A DNA stretch of 64,000 bases from Latilactobacillus fuchuensis DSM 14340 = JCM 11249 (GCF_000615805.1 NZ_BAMJ01000008.1:1-64000); one strand, 5' to 3'; counted from the stretch's first letter, positions 20,173-30,613 are shown. Notes: generated by a model not told the origin, from the letters alone. Numbers and translations are program-made.

Positions 20173-21231
20173 ATGCTGACCGAAAGACAATTAATGATTC
20201 TTAAAGAAATTATTCGTCTTTTTACCGAGAGTGGTCAGCCGGTGGGTTCTAAAAAGTTAATGGCAGAATTACCAATGCACGTCAGTTCGGCAACGATTCG
20301 GAATGACATGGCTGATTTGGAGAGTGTCGGGTTGATTGAAAAAACCCATTCTTCTTCCGGTCGAGTGCCTTCGATGAAGGGGTATCGTTATTATCTAGAT
20401 CACCTGATTCAACCGGCAACGCTCAATCCAATTGATGTCGCGACGGTGCAACAATCGTTTGGTCATCGTTATCATAAGATTGATGAAATTGTGTCCCAAT
20501 CAGCGAATATTTTATCCAACCTAACCAGCTACACGGCGATTACGTTAGGCCCGGAAGTCGCTGAGATTCGTTTAACCGGTTTTCGATTGGTACCGCTCAG
20601 TAATCACCAGGTGATGGCGATTATTGTCACGAGTGCCGGGACGGTTGATAATCAAGTCTTCTCGATTTCGCAACATATTTCGGGAGACGAGCTTGAAAAG
20701 GCGATTCGGATTATCAACGAACATCTGGTCGGTCTACCGTTAACGGTGGTCAGTCAGAAGTTGAAGACGGAAGTCCCCGCACTGTTAACGCAGTACATGG
20801 CTTCCCCAGGTGGTTTCTTGAATATCTTCGATGATGTTTTGAAACAAGCCTCTCAGGAACGGTTATACGTTGGTGGACAGATGAATTTGTTGAACTTCTC
20901 GCAGTTTGCGGATGTTGATCAACTGAAGTCAATCTATAATATCATTAATCAATCAGACGATTTAGCGAAGTTGTTGGATTTGTCACCCGGCAGTGCCAAC
21001 AATCAGGTTCAAGTCCGATTAGGCGATGAGATGACCAATGAGCTCTTGAAGAATTACAGTCTGATGACTGTCAATTACGATGTTGGCGAACATGGTCAAG
21101 GTCTGATTGCTTTATTAGGCCCCACTAGCATGCCTTATTCACGGATGATCGGTTTATTAGACGTCTTCCGTGAAGAATTAGCGAGAAAACTAATTGATTA
21201 TTACGCCGATTTTGACGATAATCAAACTTAA
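20173..21231 (+). CDS. hrcA: Heat-inducible transcriptional repressor HrcA
   Basis: Winged-helix repressor that binds CIRCE and depends on GroEL for folding. The 352-aa protein starts [29 protein letters not shown] and has the helix-turn-helix region [30 protein letters not shown] (~38-67). The open frame extends upstream to 20059, but that would translate through the promoter and CIRCE. AGAGGTGAT precedes ATG 20173, so I use that start. First gene of the class I heat-shock operon. Confidence 0.96.
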   Translation: MLTERQLMILKEIIRLFTESGQPVGSKKLMAELPMHVSSATIRNDMADLESVGLIEKTHSSSGRVPSMKGYRYYLDHLIQPATLNPIDVATVQQSFGHRYHKIDEIVSQSANILSNLTSYTAITLGPEVAEIRLTGFRLVPLSNHQVMAIIVTSAGTVDNQVFSISQHISGDELEKAIRIINEHLVGLPLTVVSQKLKTEVPALLTQYMASPGGFLNIFDDVLKQASQERLYVGGQMNLLNFSQFADVDQLKSIYNIINQSDDLAKLLDLSPGSANNQVQVRLGDEMTNELLKNYSLMTVNYDVGEHGQGLIALLGPTSMPYSRMIGLLDVFREELARKLIDYYADFDDNQT

Positions 21232-21245
21232 AGGAGTGTGTTTGT

Positions 21246-21824
21246 TTGACAGAGCAAGACCAATCAGTAGACGAAACTAAGACACCGGTTGAACCAGCGG
21301 AACCAACCACTGAAACACCGGAGCAAGTAGTTGAAACTGATAAGACAGAAGCCACTGAAGAAGTTGTGGAAGATCAACCTTTAGTTGACTTACAAAAGAA
21401 GTATGACGATTTAGAAGATAGCTATTTACGCTCACAAGCTGAAATTAAAAATATGCACGCCCGCCATCAAAAAGAACAAGCCAGCTTGTTGAAATATGAT
21501 GGTCAAGCGTTAGCTAAAGATGTTTTACCTGTTTTAGATAATTTAGAACGGGCCTTAGCAACTGAAGCAACTGATGATAATGGTGAACAACTTAAAAAAG
21601 GCGTTCAAATGACTTATGATCACATGCTTAACGCGCTAAAAGACCACGGCGTTCAAGAAATTGAGGCCGCGGGCAAAACCTTTGATCCGACCATTCATCA
21701 AGCCGTCCAAACGGTGGCTGTTGAAGGAGATCAAAAAGCAGACACAGTCGTTCAAGTTTTCCAAAAAGGTTATTATTTGAAAGACCGTGTTTTACGCCCA
21801 GCAATGGTCGTTGTCGCACAATAA
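21246..21824 (+). CDS. grpE: Nucleotide exchange factor GrpE
   Basis: Releases ADP from DnaK. 192 aa with a disordered acidic N-terminus (~1-45), a long coiled-coil helix, and the family signature VQEIEAAGKTFDPTIHQAV (~135-153), ending VLRPAMVVVAQ. The start is TTG at 21246, preceded by AAAGGAGTG. It lies 14 nt after hrcA. Confidence 0.95.
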   Translation: MTEQDQSVDETKTPVEPAEPTTETPEQVVETDKTEATEEVVEDQPLVDLQKKYDDLEDSYLRSQAEIKNMHARHQKEQASLLKYDGQALAKDVLPVLDNLERALATEATDDNGEQLKKGVQMTYDHMLNALKDHGVQEIEAAGKTFDPTIHQAVQTVAVEGDQKADTVVQVFQKGYYLKDRVLRPAMVVVAQ

Positions 21825-21859
21825 TTAATTAAAAAATTTAAAAAAAGAGGGAATTAATA

Positions 21860-23695
21860 ATGAGTAAAGTAATTGGTATTGATTTAGGCACAACAAACTC
21901 AGCAGTTGCCGTATTAGAAGGCGGCCAACCAAAGATTATTACAAATCCAGAAGGCGCACGGACAACACCATCTGTCGTTTCATTCAAGAATGGTGAAATC
22001 CAAGTTGGTGAAGTGGCTAAACGCCAAGCAATCACTAACCCAGACACAATCGCATCAATCAAACGTCATATCGGCGAAGCTGGTTACAAAGTCACAGTTG
22101 GCGATAAGACTTATACACCACAAGAAGTTTCAGCAATGATTCTCCAATACATCAAGAAATTCTCTGAAGATTATCTTGGTGAAGAAGTCACTGAAGCGGT
22201 TATTACAGTGCCTGCTTACTTCAATGATTCACAACGTCAAGCGACTAAAGATGCTGGTAAGATTGCCGGTCTTGAAGTTAAACGGATTATCAACGAACCA
22301 ACAGCTTCAGCTTTAGCTTACGGTTTAGACAAGACTGAACAAGAAGAAAAAGTTTTAGTTTATGACCTTGGTGGTGGTACTTTTGACGTTTCCGTCCTTG
22401 AATTAGGCGACGGTGTCTTCCAAGTGCTATCAACAAATGGTGATACACATTTAGGTGGGGATGATTTCGATGACGCCATTATTGCTTGGTTAGTTGAAAA
22501 ATTCAAAGCTGAAAATGGCATTGATTTATCAAAAGACAAGATGGCTATGCAACGTCTAAAAGATGCTGCTGAAAAAGCTAAAAAAGATTTATCTGGTGTC
22601 ACAAGCACTCAAATCAGCTTGCCATTTATCTCAGCTGGCGATAACGGCCCAATGCATTTGGAAATGACTTTATCACGTGCTGAATTTGATAAATTAACAT
22701 CTGACTTAGTTGATCGTACTCGTATTCCTGTTCAAAACGCATTGAAAGATGCTGGTTTAACAGATAATGATATCGACAAAGTTATCTTAAATGGTGGTTC
22801 AACTCGGATTCCTGCTGTTCAAGAAGCCGTTAAAAACTGGACTGGCAAAGAACCAGATCATTCAATCAACCCTGACGAAGCCGTTGCAATCGGTGCTGCT
22901 GTTCAAGGCGGCGTTATCTCAGGTGATGTGAAGGATGTCGTATTACTTGACGTAACACCTTTATCATTAGGGATTGAAACAATGGGCGGTGTCTTCACTA
23001 AATTAATCGACCGGAATACAACGATTCCTACAAGTAAGGCTCAAACATTCTCAACTGCTGCTGACAATCAACCAGCCGTTGATATCCACGTCTTACAGGG
23101 TGAACGTCCAATGGCCGCTGATAACAAGACATTAGGTCGTTTCCAATTGACTGATATTCCTGCTGCACCTCGTGGGATCCCTCAAATCGAAGTTAAATTC
23201 GATATTGATAAGAACGGGATTGTCAATGTTTCTGCCAAAGATTTAGGCACTAACAAAGAACAAAAAATCACAATCAAGAGTTCATCAGGTCTTTCAGACG
23301 ACGAAATCGATCGTATGATGAAAGAAGCCCAAGAAAACGAAGAAGCCGATTCAAAACGTAAAGAAGAAGTTGATTTAAAGAACGATGTTGATCAATTAAT
23401 CTTCCAAACTGATAAGACAATGAAGGAACTTGAAGGCAAAGTTTCAGATGACGAATTACAAAAAGCAAAAGATGCTAAAGAAGAATTAGTCAAAGCACAA
23501 CAAGAAAACAATCTTGAAGACATGAAGACGAAACGCGATGCGTTAAGTGAAATTGTTCAAGAATTGACGGTTAAATTGTATCAACAAGCCCAAGAAGCTC
23601 AAAAAGCTGAAGGTGCAGATGCAACCGATGCTAAGACTGATGATAGCACTGTCGATGGGGACTTCGAAGAAGTTCACGATGACGACAAGAAATAA
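21860..23695 (+). CDS. dnaK: Chaperone protein DnaK (Hsp70)
   Basis: ATP-dependent chaperone. 611 aa beginning [22 protein letters not shown]. The nucleotide-binding domain shows [20 protein letters not shown] and [14 protein letters not shown]; the linker ([14 protein letters not shown]) leads to the substrate-binding domain and an acidic C-terminal tail (EEVHDDDKK). It lacks the ~24-aa insertion of Gram-negative DnaK, as expected for Firmicutes. RBS AGAGGGA. A terminator follows. Confidence 0.98.
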   Translation: MSKVIGIDLGTTNSAVAVLEGGQPKIITNPEGARTTPSVVSFKNGEIQVGEVAKRQAITNPDTIASIKRHIGEAGYKVTVGDKTYTPQEVSAMILQYIKKFSEDYLGEEVTEAVITVPAYFNDSQRQATKDAGKIAGLEVKRIINEPTASALAYGLDKTEQEEKVLVYDLGGGTFDVSVLELGDGVFQVLSTNGDTHLGGDDFDDAIIAWLVEKFKAENGIDLSKDKMAMQRLKDAAEKAKKDLSGVTSTQISLPFISAGDNGPMHLEMTLSRAEFDKLTSDLVDRTRIPVQNALKDAGLTDNDIDKVILNGGSTRIPAVQEAVKNWTGKEPDHSINPDEAVAIGAAVQGGVISGDVKDVVLLDVTPLSLGIETMGGVFTKLIDRNTTIPTSKAQTFSTAADNQPAVDIHVLQGERPMAADNKTLGRFQLTDIPAAPRGIPQIEVKFDIDKNGIVNVSAKDLGTNKEQKITIKSSSGLSDDEIDRMMKEAQENEEADSKRKEEVDLKNDVDQLIFQTDKTMKELEGKVSDDELQKAKDAKEELVKAQQENNLEDMKTKRDALSEIVQELTVKLYQQAQEAQKAEGADATDAKTDDSTVDGDFEEVHDDDKK

Positions 23696-23703
23696 TGTAC
23701 TTT

Positions 23704-23748
23704 AAAAAAGGCCAAAACCTAGTATGGTCTAGGGCTTTGGCTTTTTTT
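23704..23748 (+). terminator. terminator between dnaK and dnaJ
   Basis: Arms AAGGCCAAAaCCTAG and CTAGGgcTTTGGCTT followed by seven Ts. dnaJ is 69 nt further on, so it is expressed by readthrough or its own promoter. Confidence 0.85.
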
Positions 23749-23817
23749 AAGCCAAAAATTATGCTATTCTTGTTAAGGTAGATTTTACGTGAGTAAGTAA
23801 ATGAATGGAGGCCCACA

Positions 23818-24975
23818 ATGGCTGATAAAAGAGATTATTACGAAGTCCTAGGCATTTCACGCGATGCCTCGGACGCCGATATTAAAAAGGCTTATCGTAG
23901 CCTTTCTAAGAAGTATCACCCAGATATCAATAAGGCCCCAGATGCAGAAGCTAAGTTTAAAGAAGTCACTGAGGCTTATGAGGCCTTGAGTGATCCGCAA
24001 AAAAGAGCCGCTTATGATCAATACGGTCATGCTGGGATGGATCAAGGTTTTGGCGGCGGTGGCGCCGGTCAAGGCTTTGGTGGATTCGGTGGCGAACAAG
24101 GCTTCGGCGGTGGTGGCTTTGAAGACATCTTTAGCCAATTCTTTGGTGGTGGCGGCGGTGGTCGTCAACAACCCAATGCTCCTCGTCAAGGTTCAGATTT
24201 ACAATACCGGATGGATTTGAAATTCAAAGAAGCGATTTTTGGGAAAGAAACAAAAGTGTCCTATAATCGCGAAGCAGAATGTCATACCTGTCATGGTTCT
24301 GGTGCTAAACCTGGAACGAGCGCGGAGACGTGTCATAAATGTCACGGTGCGGGTCAAATTCAAGTTGAACGCCAAACACCACTGGGTCGTATGATGTCAC
24401 GCGAAACGTGTGATGTCTGTGGTGGGACTGGTAAAGAAATTAAAGAAAAATGTACCACTTGTCGTGGGACCGGTCGTGAAGACGAACGCCATACCGTTAA
24501 AGTGACGGTGCCAGCAGGTGTTGAAGATGGTCAACAAATGCGTCTTCAAGGTCAAGGCGAAGCCGGCACGAACGGTGGCCCTTATGGGGACTTGTTCATC
24601 GTTTTCCGGGTTGAACCTAGCAAGGAATTCGAACGGGATGGTGCTCAGATTTATGTCGAAGTGCCAATCACGTTTGCACAAGCCGCTTTAGGCGACGAAA
24701 TTGAAGTCAATACGGTTCATGGTCCAGTCAAACTGAAGATTCCAAGCGGCACGCAAACCCATACGTCCTTTAGATTACGGGGCAAAGGGGTGCCTAAGTT
24801 ACACGGTAACGGCAATGGCGATCAAAATGTGACCGTTAAAGTCGTGACACCGGATAACTTAAATGCGAAACAACGTGATGCGCTTAAAGCGTTCGCAGTT
24901 GCGAGTGGCGATTCCGTTAATCCGCAAGACAGTAATTTGTTTGATAAGATTCTAAATAAGAAACATAAAAAATAA
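23818..24975 (+). CDS. dnaJ: Chaperone protein DnaJ (Hsp40)
   Basis: Stimulates DnaK ATPase and binds unfolded protein. 385 aa: J domain with the HPD motif (YHPDINK, ~33-39), a Gly/Phe-rich segment (~76-120), four CxxCxGxG-type zinc repeats ([32 protein letters not shown]) and a C-terminal substrate-binding region. AATGGAGG precedes the ATG. Confidence 0.97.
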   Translation: MADKRDYYEVLGISRDASDADIKKAYRSLSKKYHPDINKAPDAEAKFKEVTEAYEALSDPQKRAAYDQYGHAGMDQGFGGGGAGQGFGGFGGEQGFGGGGFEDIFSQFFGGGGGGRQQPNAPRQGSDLQYRMDLKFKEAIFGKETKVSYNREAECHTCHGSGAKPGTSAETCHKCHGAGQIQVERQTPLGRMMSRETCDVCGGTGKEIKEKCTTCRGTGREDERHTVKVTVPAGVEDGQQMRLQGQGEAGTNGGPYGDLFIVFRVEPSKEFERDGAQIYVEVPITFAQAALGDEIEVNTVHGPVKLKIPSGTQTHTSFRLRGKGVPKLHGNGNGDQNVTVKVVTPDNLNAKQRDALKAFAVASGDSVNPQDSNLFDKILNKKHKK

Positions 24976-25013
24976 GTGGTGTCAGTCATCGTTTATTAAT
25001 GAAGACCAAATTA

Positions 25014-25057
25014 AAACCCGTTATTATCCAAGAAATCTGGATAATAACGGGTTTTGT
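25014..25057. terminator. bidirectional terminator between dnaJ and the APC permease
   Basis: Long perfect arms AACCCGTTATTATCC and GGATAATAACGGGTT, with A run on one side and T run on the other, between convergent genes. Confidence 0.9.
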
Positions 25058-25073
25058 TTTGGTTACCAATCGA

Positions 25074-26471
25074 TTAGTGTTTTTGGCCTTGTTGACTGTG
25101 ACGATAACCGTAAGTGAAGTAGATGATGAGGCCAATCACGAGCCAAACGGCGAAGACCATCCAAGTCACGGCTTGCAATTGCGTCATCAAGAGCACGCAT
25201 AATAGACAAGAAACGATTGGTAATACGGGGTAGAGTGGGACTTTGAAACCGGTTGGTAATTCTGAATAGAATGGCATTTTACGTAAGAAAACAATGCCGA
25301 GTGAAACCGTCGCAAAAGCGAAGAGTGTCCCGATATTAACCAGTTCGGTAATTTTATCGAGTGGGACGACCATCGCAATCACGCTGGTAATCACGGCAAA
25401 AATCCAAGTATTCGCAACTGGGACGTGAGTTTTCGGACTAACTTTTGCAAAAATGGCGGGTAATAGACCATCTCGACTAATCGCAAAGATTAATCGGCTG
25501 CCACCGTAAGACATGACCAGTAGAACGGTGGTCATACCAGCCACGGCCCCTAAAGCAACGACACCGGCAATCCAATTTTGGTGCATGAATTGAAGGGCGA
25601 ACGCAACTGGATCACCGACGTTCAGTTGCGTGTAATGGACGACACCGACTAAGACGGCTGCCACGGCAGCATATAACAGTGACGCAATTCCTAATGACGC
25701 GATAATCCCAATCGGCATATTCCGTTGGGGATTGATGACTTCTTCAGAGGCCGTTGAAACGGCGTCAAAGCCGATATAAGCGTAGAAAGCGAAAGCAGCC
25801 CCCGATAGGACGCCAGCGCCACCATAGGGCAAGAATGGCCGATAATTAGCAGGCTTGATATAAAAGACGGCGACTCCGATGAAAATCGCGATTACGACAA
25901 CTTTAACGCCGACCATGATGGTATTGATGCGAGTTGATTCTTGGAGTCCGTTTGACAATAAGAAACCAATGATTAAAATAATTAAACCAGCGATTAGATT
26001 GATACTCCCCGGTTGGCCTGGTGTCCAAGCCGTTGAAATTATTTTAGGGAGATGAATGCCAAAACCGGCTATTAAATTTTGGAAATAAGCGGACCAACTC
26101 ACCGCAACGGAAGCGACCGCGAAGAGGTATTCAGAAATGAGCGCCCAACCGAGTAACCAGGCGATCAGTTCGCCAAAAACGGTGTAGGCGTATGTATAGG
26201 CGCTACCAGCGAGCGGAATCGTTGACGCAAATTCGGAATAACAAAGAGCGGCTAGCGAACAGACGACTGCGGCTAACAGGTAAGAAAGCATCGCACCGGG
26301 GCCGGCGTATTTAGCGGCGACAATTCCGGGTGTGATAAAAATCCCAGCCCCGACGACGGCACCAACCCCCATGGCAGTTAGGCCGAAAGCGGTCAAATGA
26401 CGTTCCAACGGACTGTTTTTGAATTGTTCTGGATTAATCTGTTTCTTAGTGAATAACGAATGATTTCCCAT
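25074..26471 (-). CDS. APC-family amino acid permease (CAT/YfnA-like)
   Basis: Integral membrane transporter of 465 aa with about 12-14 hydrophobic helices. The N-terminus GVGAVVGAGIFITPGIVAA (~37-55) is the substrate/cation-binding helix 1 of the APC superfamily, followed by LSYLLAAVVCSLAALCYSEFAS and FYAYIGFDAVSTASEEVINPQRNMP. These match the cationic amino acid transporter-like branch (YfnA/RocE group); the substrate cannot be read from sequence. The ATG has AAGGAG upstream (minus strand). Monocistronic, with a repeat array upstream. Confidence 0.88.
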   Translation of the reverse strand: MGNHSLFTKKQINPEQFKNSPLERHLTAFGLTAMGVGAVVGAGIFITPGIVAAKYAGPGAMLSYLLAAVVCSLAALCYSEFASTIPLAGSAYTYAYTVFGELIAWLLGWALISEYLFAVASVAVSWSAYFQNLIAGFGIHLPKIISTAWTPGQPGSINLIAGLIILIIGFLLSNGLQESTRINTIMVGVKVVVIAIFIGVAVFYIKPANYRPFLPYGGAGVLSGAAFAFYAYIGFDAVSTASEEVINPQRNMPIGIIASLGIASLLYAAVAAVLVGVVHYTQLNVGDPVAFALQFMHQNWIAGVVALGAVAGMTTVLLVMSYGGSRLIFAISRDGLLPAIFAKVSPKTHVPVANTWIFAVITSVIAMVVPLDKITELVNIGTLFAFATVSLGIVFLRKMPFYSELPTGFKVPLYPVLPIVSCLLCVLLMTQLQAVTWMVFAVWLVIGLIIYFTYGYRHSQQGQKH

Positions 26472-26586
26472 AGCAAACTCCTTATGAAAATGATTAAATT
26501 TTAATTAGTTAATTTTAATCGTTTTAGGGGTTAATCGTCAAGCTTAATTTTCAGAAAATTATAAAAATAGTGGTAGTATGCAGCCA

Positions 26587-26705
26587 TAACGTGCTTTCCA
26601 GCCAACTTCTTCCGTCTAGCTACGAATTGCAAGTTATGACTAACCCCAGTCATAACTCACAATTCTAGGCTATACTCAGAAGCTGATCGGCTGGATTTAG
26701 CACTT
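26587..26705 (-). repeat. family-1 hairpin repeat, array 2 unit A
   Basis: On the minus strand it reads AGTGCT...AGCACGTTA with inner motif TCTGAGTATAGCCTAGA opposite GTAGCTAGACGGAAG, apical arms GAGTTATGACT/AGTCATAACTT. Middle arms pair AGCC/GGCT. Confidence 0.8.
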
Positions 26706-26711
26706 CGATTA

Positions 26712-26833
26712 TAACGTGCTTCTCAAGTAGCCTTTTCCGGTTAACTACAAAATCAGCGTTATGATTCAGAGTACAAATCATAACGCTGATTTCTAGGTTA
26801 ATCCTCAAAGCCTGACCAACTTGAGTCAGCACT
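26712..26833 (-). repeat. family-1 hairpin repeat, array 2 unit B
   Basis: Minus-strand inner motif TGAGGATTAACCTAG opposite GTAGTTAACCGGAAAAGG; apical arms ATCAGCGTTATGATT and AATCATAACGCTGAT are perfect. Very close to the unit at 60.05 kb. Confidence 0.82.
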
Positions 26834-26840
26834 CAAACTA

Positions 26841-26961
26841 TAACGTGCTAACTCAAGCAGACCTTTCCGCCTAACTACAAAATTGCCCATATGATTAAAG
26901 TTCAAATCATATGGGCAATTCTTAGGTTATGCTCAAGGTCAAACCGCTTGTGTGAGCACTT
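26841..26961 (-). repeat. family-1 hairpin repeat, array 2 unit C
   Basis: Minus-strand inner motif TTGAGCATAACCTAA opposite GTAGTTAGGCGGAAAGG; apical arms AATTGCCCATATGATT and AATCATATGGGCAATT. It starts 56 nt behind the stop of the HAD gene, in its sense orientation. Confidence 0.82.
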
Positions 26962-27016
26962 CTTTATAATTAATGCTCAGTCGTTATCCGCAACTCAACA
27001 CACTTACTTGGTTATT

Positions 27017-27790
27017 TTAAATTAAATTCCAATGGCGGAGGCCTTCGATAATGCCGCCTTCGGTATTTTTGCTGGTGATGTATTGGGCTTGAGCTTTTGC
27101 CGCTTCAATACCGTTGCCCATCGCAGTGGGGTGATCAACGTAGGCGAGCATTGGGATGTCGTTGGGGCCATCACCAAAGGCATAGGTTGGAATGCCGGCT
27201 AAACCTTGTGATTCGATTAAGCGTTGAATCCCGGTTTGTTTCGAACCACCGAATTCGACGGTATCAATTGAATAAGGCCCGTTGCGGTAGAAGGTTAAGT
27301 CTTGGTTTAACGGGTTGGTGTAAGCTAAATCGTTTTGTTTGGTGAGGATCAATAACATGTAGATTGGATTATTTAAATAGTAGTCAGCGTCAACCGTTGG
27401 AACTGGCGCATTGACGAAATCGTAAGCTTCTTGCGTCGTGGTTGTGACGTTGGTAATCCGAATCTCTTTTTCATCGTAAAAAGCAATTGCTTCATCAGCG
27501 GCCTTAGCCGTCGCAACGGTTTGTTGAATCACGTCAGTCGGAATCGTCCCTTGATAGATGGGTTGCCCTTCAAATTGGATGTAGCTCCCGTTTAACGTAA
27601 TGAAAGAATCAATGCCGGTTTTCGCTAAGGCGTCTTTGATTTCAATTGGTGAACGGCCCGTTGAGATAATCGGTAAATACTGATTTGCACGCAATTGGCG
27701 AACCGCGATTGCGACGGCTTCGTCAACCGTCGATTGTTCGTTGTAAAGTGTGCCATCTAAATCAAAAAATACAAGTCCTTTATAAGTCAA
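27017..27790 (-). CDS. Cof-type HAD-superfamily phosphatase
   Basis: Soluble 257-aa phosphatase of the HAD IIB (Cof) group acting on sugar phosphates or similar metabolites. Motif I is FFDLDGTLYN near the N-terminus (nucleophile DxD), motif II is ISTGRS, and the C-terminal motif is GDGPNDIPMLAYV. The open frame extends upstream, but AGGAGG lies 9 nt before a TTG at 27790, which starts the protein at MTYKGLVFFDLDG as in homologues. Confidence 0.88.
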   Translation of the reverse strand: MTYKGLVFFDLDGTLYNEQSTVDEAVAIAVRQLRANQYLPIISTGRSPIEIKDALAKTGIDSFITLNGSYIQFEGQPIYQGTIPTDVIQQTVATAKAADEAIAFYDEKEIRITNVTTTTQEAYDFVNAPVPTVDADYYLNNPIYMLLILTKQNDLAYTNPLNQDLTFYRNGPYSIDTVEFGGSKQTGIQRLIESQGLAGIPTYAFGDGPNDIPMLAYVDHPTAMGNGIEAAKAQAQYITSKNTEGGIIEGLRHWNLI

Positions 27791-27890
27791 AATAAATAGC
27801 CTCCTAATGTAATGGGTATCTAAATATGCTAGCATGCTTATCAGAGGGATGCAAACTGGAATCGGCAATTCTTAAAATTTATGGACTATT

Positions 27891-27920
27891 TTGTGAAGAT
27901 TATTAATTATACGGTATAAT
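27891..27920 (+). promoter_or_regulatory. putative promoter of the two-component system
   Basis: TTGTGA (27891-27896), 18-nt spacer, TATAAT (27915-27920), 32 nt before the response-regulator start. Confidence 0.6.
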
Positions 27921-27951
27921 ATAGTTATAACTTGAAAGAGAAGGAATTCAA

Positions 27952-28686
27952 ATGAAAATATTAATGGTTGAGGATAATAAATCCGTATCAGAAATGATGA
28001 GCATGTTCTTCTTAAAGGAACAATGGGATGCTCATTTCGCATACGATGGTAACGAAGCCGTTGAACAGTTTAGTGCTGATCCAATGAGTTGGGATATCAT
28101 TACGTTAGATTTGAATTTACCGGGTCTTGATGGCATGCAAGTCGCTCAAAAGATTCGCCAACTGTCTAAAACGGTGCCGATTATTATGTTGACGGCGCGC
28201 GATTCGGAAAGTGATCAAGTCTTAGGGCTCGAATTAGGTGCCGACGATTACGTCACGAAGCCGTTTAGTCCGATTACGTTAATTGCGCGGATTAAGGCGT
28301 TGCACCGTCGCGCCGAATTGGTCGAAGAACAGATTGAAGCTGATGAACAGGTTGAAGAAGCTGCTAACAGTGATTATGATGTTCAAACCGATCACTTTAA
28401 GATGAGTTCTAAAACGCGTGAAGCGTATCTGTTTGATGAACCCGTCTTAGATTTAACGCCGAAAGAATTTGATTTATTAAAAACACTCGCTAAAAATCCG
28501 CGGCAGGTCTTTTCCCGCGAACAACTCCTAGAATTGGTTTGGGACTATCAATATTTTGGTGATGAACGGACAGTCGATGCCCACATCAAAAAACTTCGCC
28601 AAAAAATTGAAAAGGTTGGTCCCCAAGTCATCCAAACCGTCTGGGGCGTTGGTTACAAATTTGATGATTCTGAAGTGAAACGTTAA
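27952..28686 (+). CDS. OmpR/PhoB-family response regulator
   Basis: 244-aa DNA-binding regulator. Receiver domain starts MKILMVEDNKSVSEMM with acidic pocket ED, phosphoacceptor D in ITLDLNLPGLDG (~53), T in MLTARD and K in VTKPF. The winged helix (~155-240) has LTPKEFDLLKTLAKNPRQVFSREQLLELVWDY and ERTVDAHIKKLRQKI. An unusually long acidic linker (EEQIEADEQVEEAANSD) joins the domains. AGAGAAGGA precedes the ATG. The TAATG overlap couples it to the kinase. Target genes are unknown. Confidence 0.9.
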   Translation: MKILMVEDNKSVSEMMSMFFLKEQWDAHFAYDGNEAVEQFSADPMSWDIITLDLNLPGLDGMQVAQKIRQLSKTVPIIMLTARDSESDQVLGLELGADDYVTKPFSPITLIARIKALHRRAELVEEQIEADEQVEEAANSDYDVQTDHFKMSSKTREAYLFDEPVLDLTPKEFDLLKTLAKNPRQVFSREQLLELVWDYQYFGDERTVDAHIKKLRQKIEKVGPQVIQTVWGVGYKFDDSEVKR

Positions 28687-30118
28687 TGAAATTAATTTAT
28701 CAATGGATGCTGGCCTTTTTTGGGGTGATTATGACGACCATTGTGATTGTTGGGATTGCTTTTACGCAATATTCAACGAAAACGGCCTACAATAACACTT
28801 GGGACCAACTGGAAGGGTACGCATCGGTCATTGAACGTGAAGCCTTTAAACAGGGGTCACAAGCAACTTTGTCGAAGCAATTTATTGATGACGGACGCGC
28901 GATTTTGTCGCAACAACACGTCAGCTTTAATTTCTTCAATGCCCAAAATGAAATGGTTTATCCGACACCGGACGCCAATGTTTCGGTCAAGAAAAAGTAT
29001 TGGAAACACCTTAAGAACGGACAAGTCCAACGTTTAAGTATGAGTAGTGATGCCCGTCAATTTAATACGACCCAGGAACAACTGGTGGTCTTTAAACCGG
29101 TTTTCTACAATAATAAGTTGATTTACGTGATTGGGGTCGCGTCCTCATTACAGAATGTCAAATCTAGTCTAGTGACGATGCGTAAAAATCTATTGATTGC
29201 CTTTTTACTGTCAACCATCGGTGGGATTTTACTCAGTTATATTCTGGCTCGTTATCAAATTTCACGAATTAATCGGTTGCGGAACGCGACTCATTTGGTT
29301 GCTGAAGGGGACTTTGACGTCCAAATTGAAAATCCGGGTAAGGACGAATTAGATGATTTAGCCACCGATTTTAATGAAATGGTGCAATCGTTGAATGAAT
29401 CCGAAGTCGAGATTAAGCGCCAAGAAGATCGACGTCGTCAGTTTATGGCCGACGCCGCCCATGAAATGCGGACGCCGTTAACGACGGTCAAGGCTTATTG
29501 GAAGGATTGCAATATGACGCGATTCCTGAAGAAATGCGTGAGAAGAGTATTACGTTGATGCAAAATGAAACCAACCGTTTAATTCGCTTAGTCAATGAAA
29601 ATTTAGATTATGAAAAGATTCGCACCAACCAAATTAAATTGAATCAACAACGCTTTGATGCAGTGGATGCTTTGCAGAATATTCAGGAACAATTACAGAA
29701 AAAAGCCGCTGAATCAGGCGATGCGTTAGTGATTGACGCGCCTGAAAAAGTGCCAATCTACGCGGATTATGACCGCTTTGTGCAAGTCATGTTTAACATC
29801 ATTCAAAATGCGATTCAGTTTACAACGGATGGTCAGATTACCATTACGGCGAAAGAAGGTTTCCACGAAACCATCCTAACCGTTAGTGATACCGGGATTG
29901 GCATGACAGATGAACAATTAAAGAATATTTGGGAACGTTACTACAAGGCCGATCCTTCCCGCAAAAATACGAAATACGGGGAATCCGGTTTAGGGTTAGC
30001 GATTGTTCACCAACTCGTCCAACTGCATAAAGGGACGATTGAGGTTCAAAGCCAGCCAGATCAAGGGACGACGTTTACGTTAACTTTTCCAGATGAAATG
30101 ATTGAAGAAGAACAATAA
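28686..30118 (+). CDS. Sensor histidine kinase (apparent one-base deletion)
   Basis: Membrane sensor of the preceding response regulator. Two transmembrane helices (~5-27 and ~165-187) flank an extracellular domain, followed by HAMP, the HisKA motif AAHEMRTPLTTVK (phosphorylated His), and HATPase with N box NIIQNAIQF, G1 DTGIGM and G2 GESGLGLAIV. At 29492-29493 GG should be GGG: this restores TTVKGLLEGLQYDAIPEEM and a 477-aa kinase. As read, the frame would stop at 29558 and separate the His from the ATPase domain. Confidence 0.9.
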
Positions 30119-30197
30119 AAAGCCAATGTCAATTCCTGAGAATGGTTTAAGTATGCTATCCTAAAAGTAAACGATGACTCATTTGAGGGGGATAATC

Positions 30198-30449
30198 ATG
30201 GCTAATGATGATTTAAAATTAGATCAAAAAGAATTCGCAAAGATGATTGCTAGTTCACATCAAGTTTCGGACGAACTCGATCCAGAAACCATTGTCAAAC
30301 GTAAATTGACCATTTATTTAACGGCCTATTATTTAGCCGAAAAGTTTAATGACTTGCAAGCACAATCATTAAATGGTGAAAAGCCGAGTAATCAAGACTA
30401 TCAACAGCTGTTAAAACAATTACAAGAAACTAAATTTGGTGATTGGTGA
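30198..30449 (+). CDS. small hypothetical protein
   Basis: 83 aa, soluble and acidic, starting MANDDLKLDQKEFAKMIASS, mostly predicted helical with no Cys and a C-terminal FGDW. GAGGGGG lies 7 nt before the ATG at 30198; an earlier in-frame ATG at 30174 has no ribosome site. I do not recognise the family. It lies 80 nt behind the kinase and has its own terminator. Confidence 0.65.
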   Translation: MANDDLKLDQKEFAKMIASSHQVSDELDPETIVKRKLTIYLTAYYLAEKFNDLQAQSLNGEKPSNQDYQQLLKQLQETKFGDW

Positions 30450-30457
30450 ACATCTAT

Positions 30458-30496
30458 TCAAGCATCCAACTGATAAACCAGTTGGGTGTTTTTTGT
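30458..30496 (+). terminator. terminator after the small hypothetical gene
   Basis: Arms CATCCAACTG and CAGTTGGGTG, six-nt loop, six Ts. Confidence 0.88.
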
Positions 30497-30509
30497 TGGA
30501 TTGCAAAAA

Positions 30510-30613
30510 CAAGCCATGACAGAACTCAATTGATGAGTTTTGGCGCGCGTCGAAGCATAATATTCAGTTAATATCAGAATGCTAAGACCTATAGTCTCTT
30601 TTTTGTAAGCCAA
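30510..30613 (-). repeat. internally deleted derivative of the composite repeat
   Basis: On the minus strand this reads CTTACAAAAAAGAGAC, then GACGCGCGCC, then AACTCATCAATTGAGTT and finally CTGTCATGGCTTG. The same words in the same order begin and end the elements at 56.27 and 59.9 kb, but here the terminator and family-1 hairpins between CATCAATT and AATTGAG are missing, leaving a short palindrome. Confidence 0.65.

Larger units (their letters stand above)
26472..27016. other. 545-bp intergenic region with repeat array 2
   Basis: Between two minus-strand genes. It contains the permease promoter region (AT-rich, 26472-26586) and three family-1 hairpin units, listed separately. No open frame looks coding. 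Confidence 0.7.
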
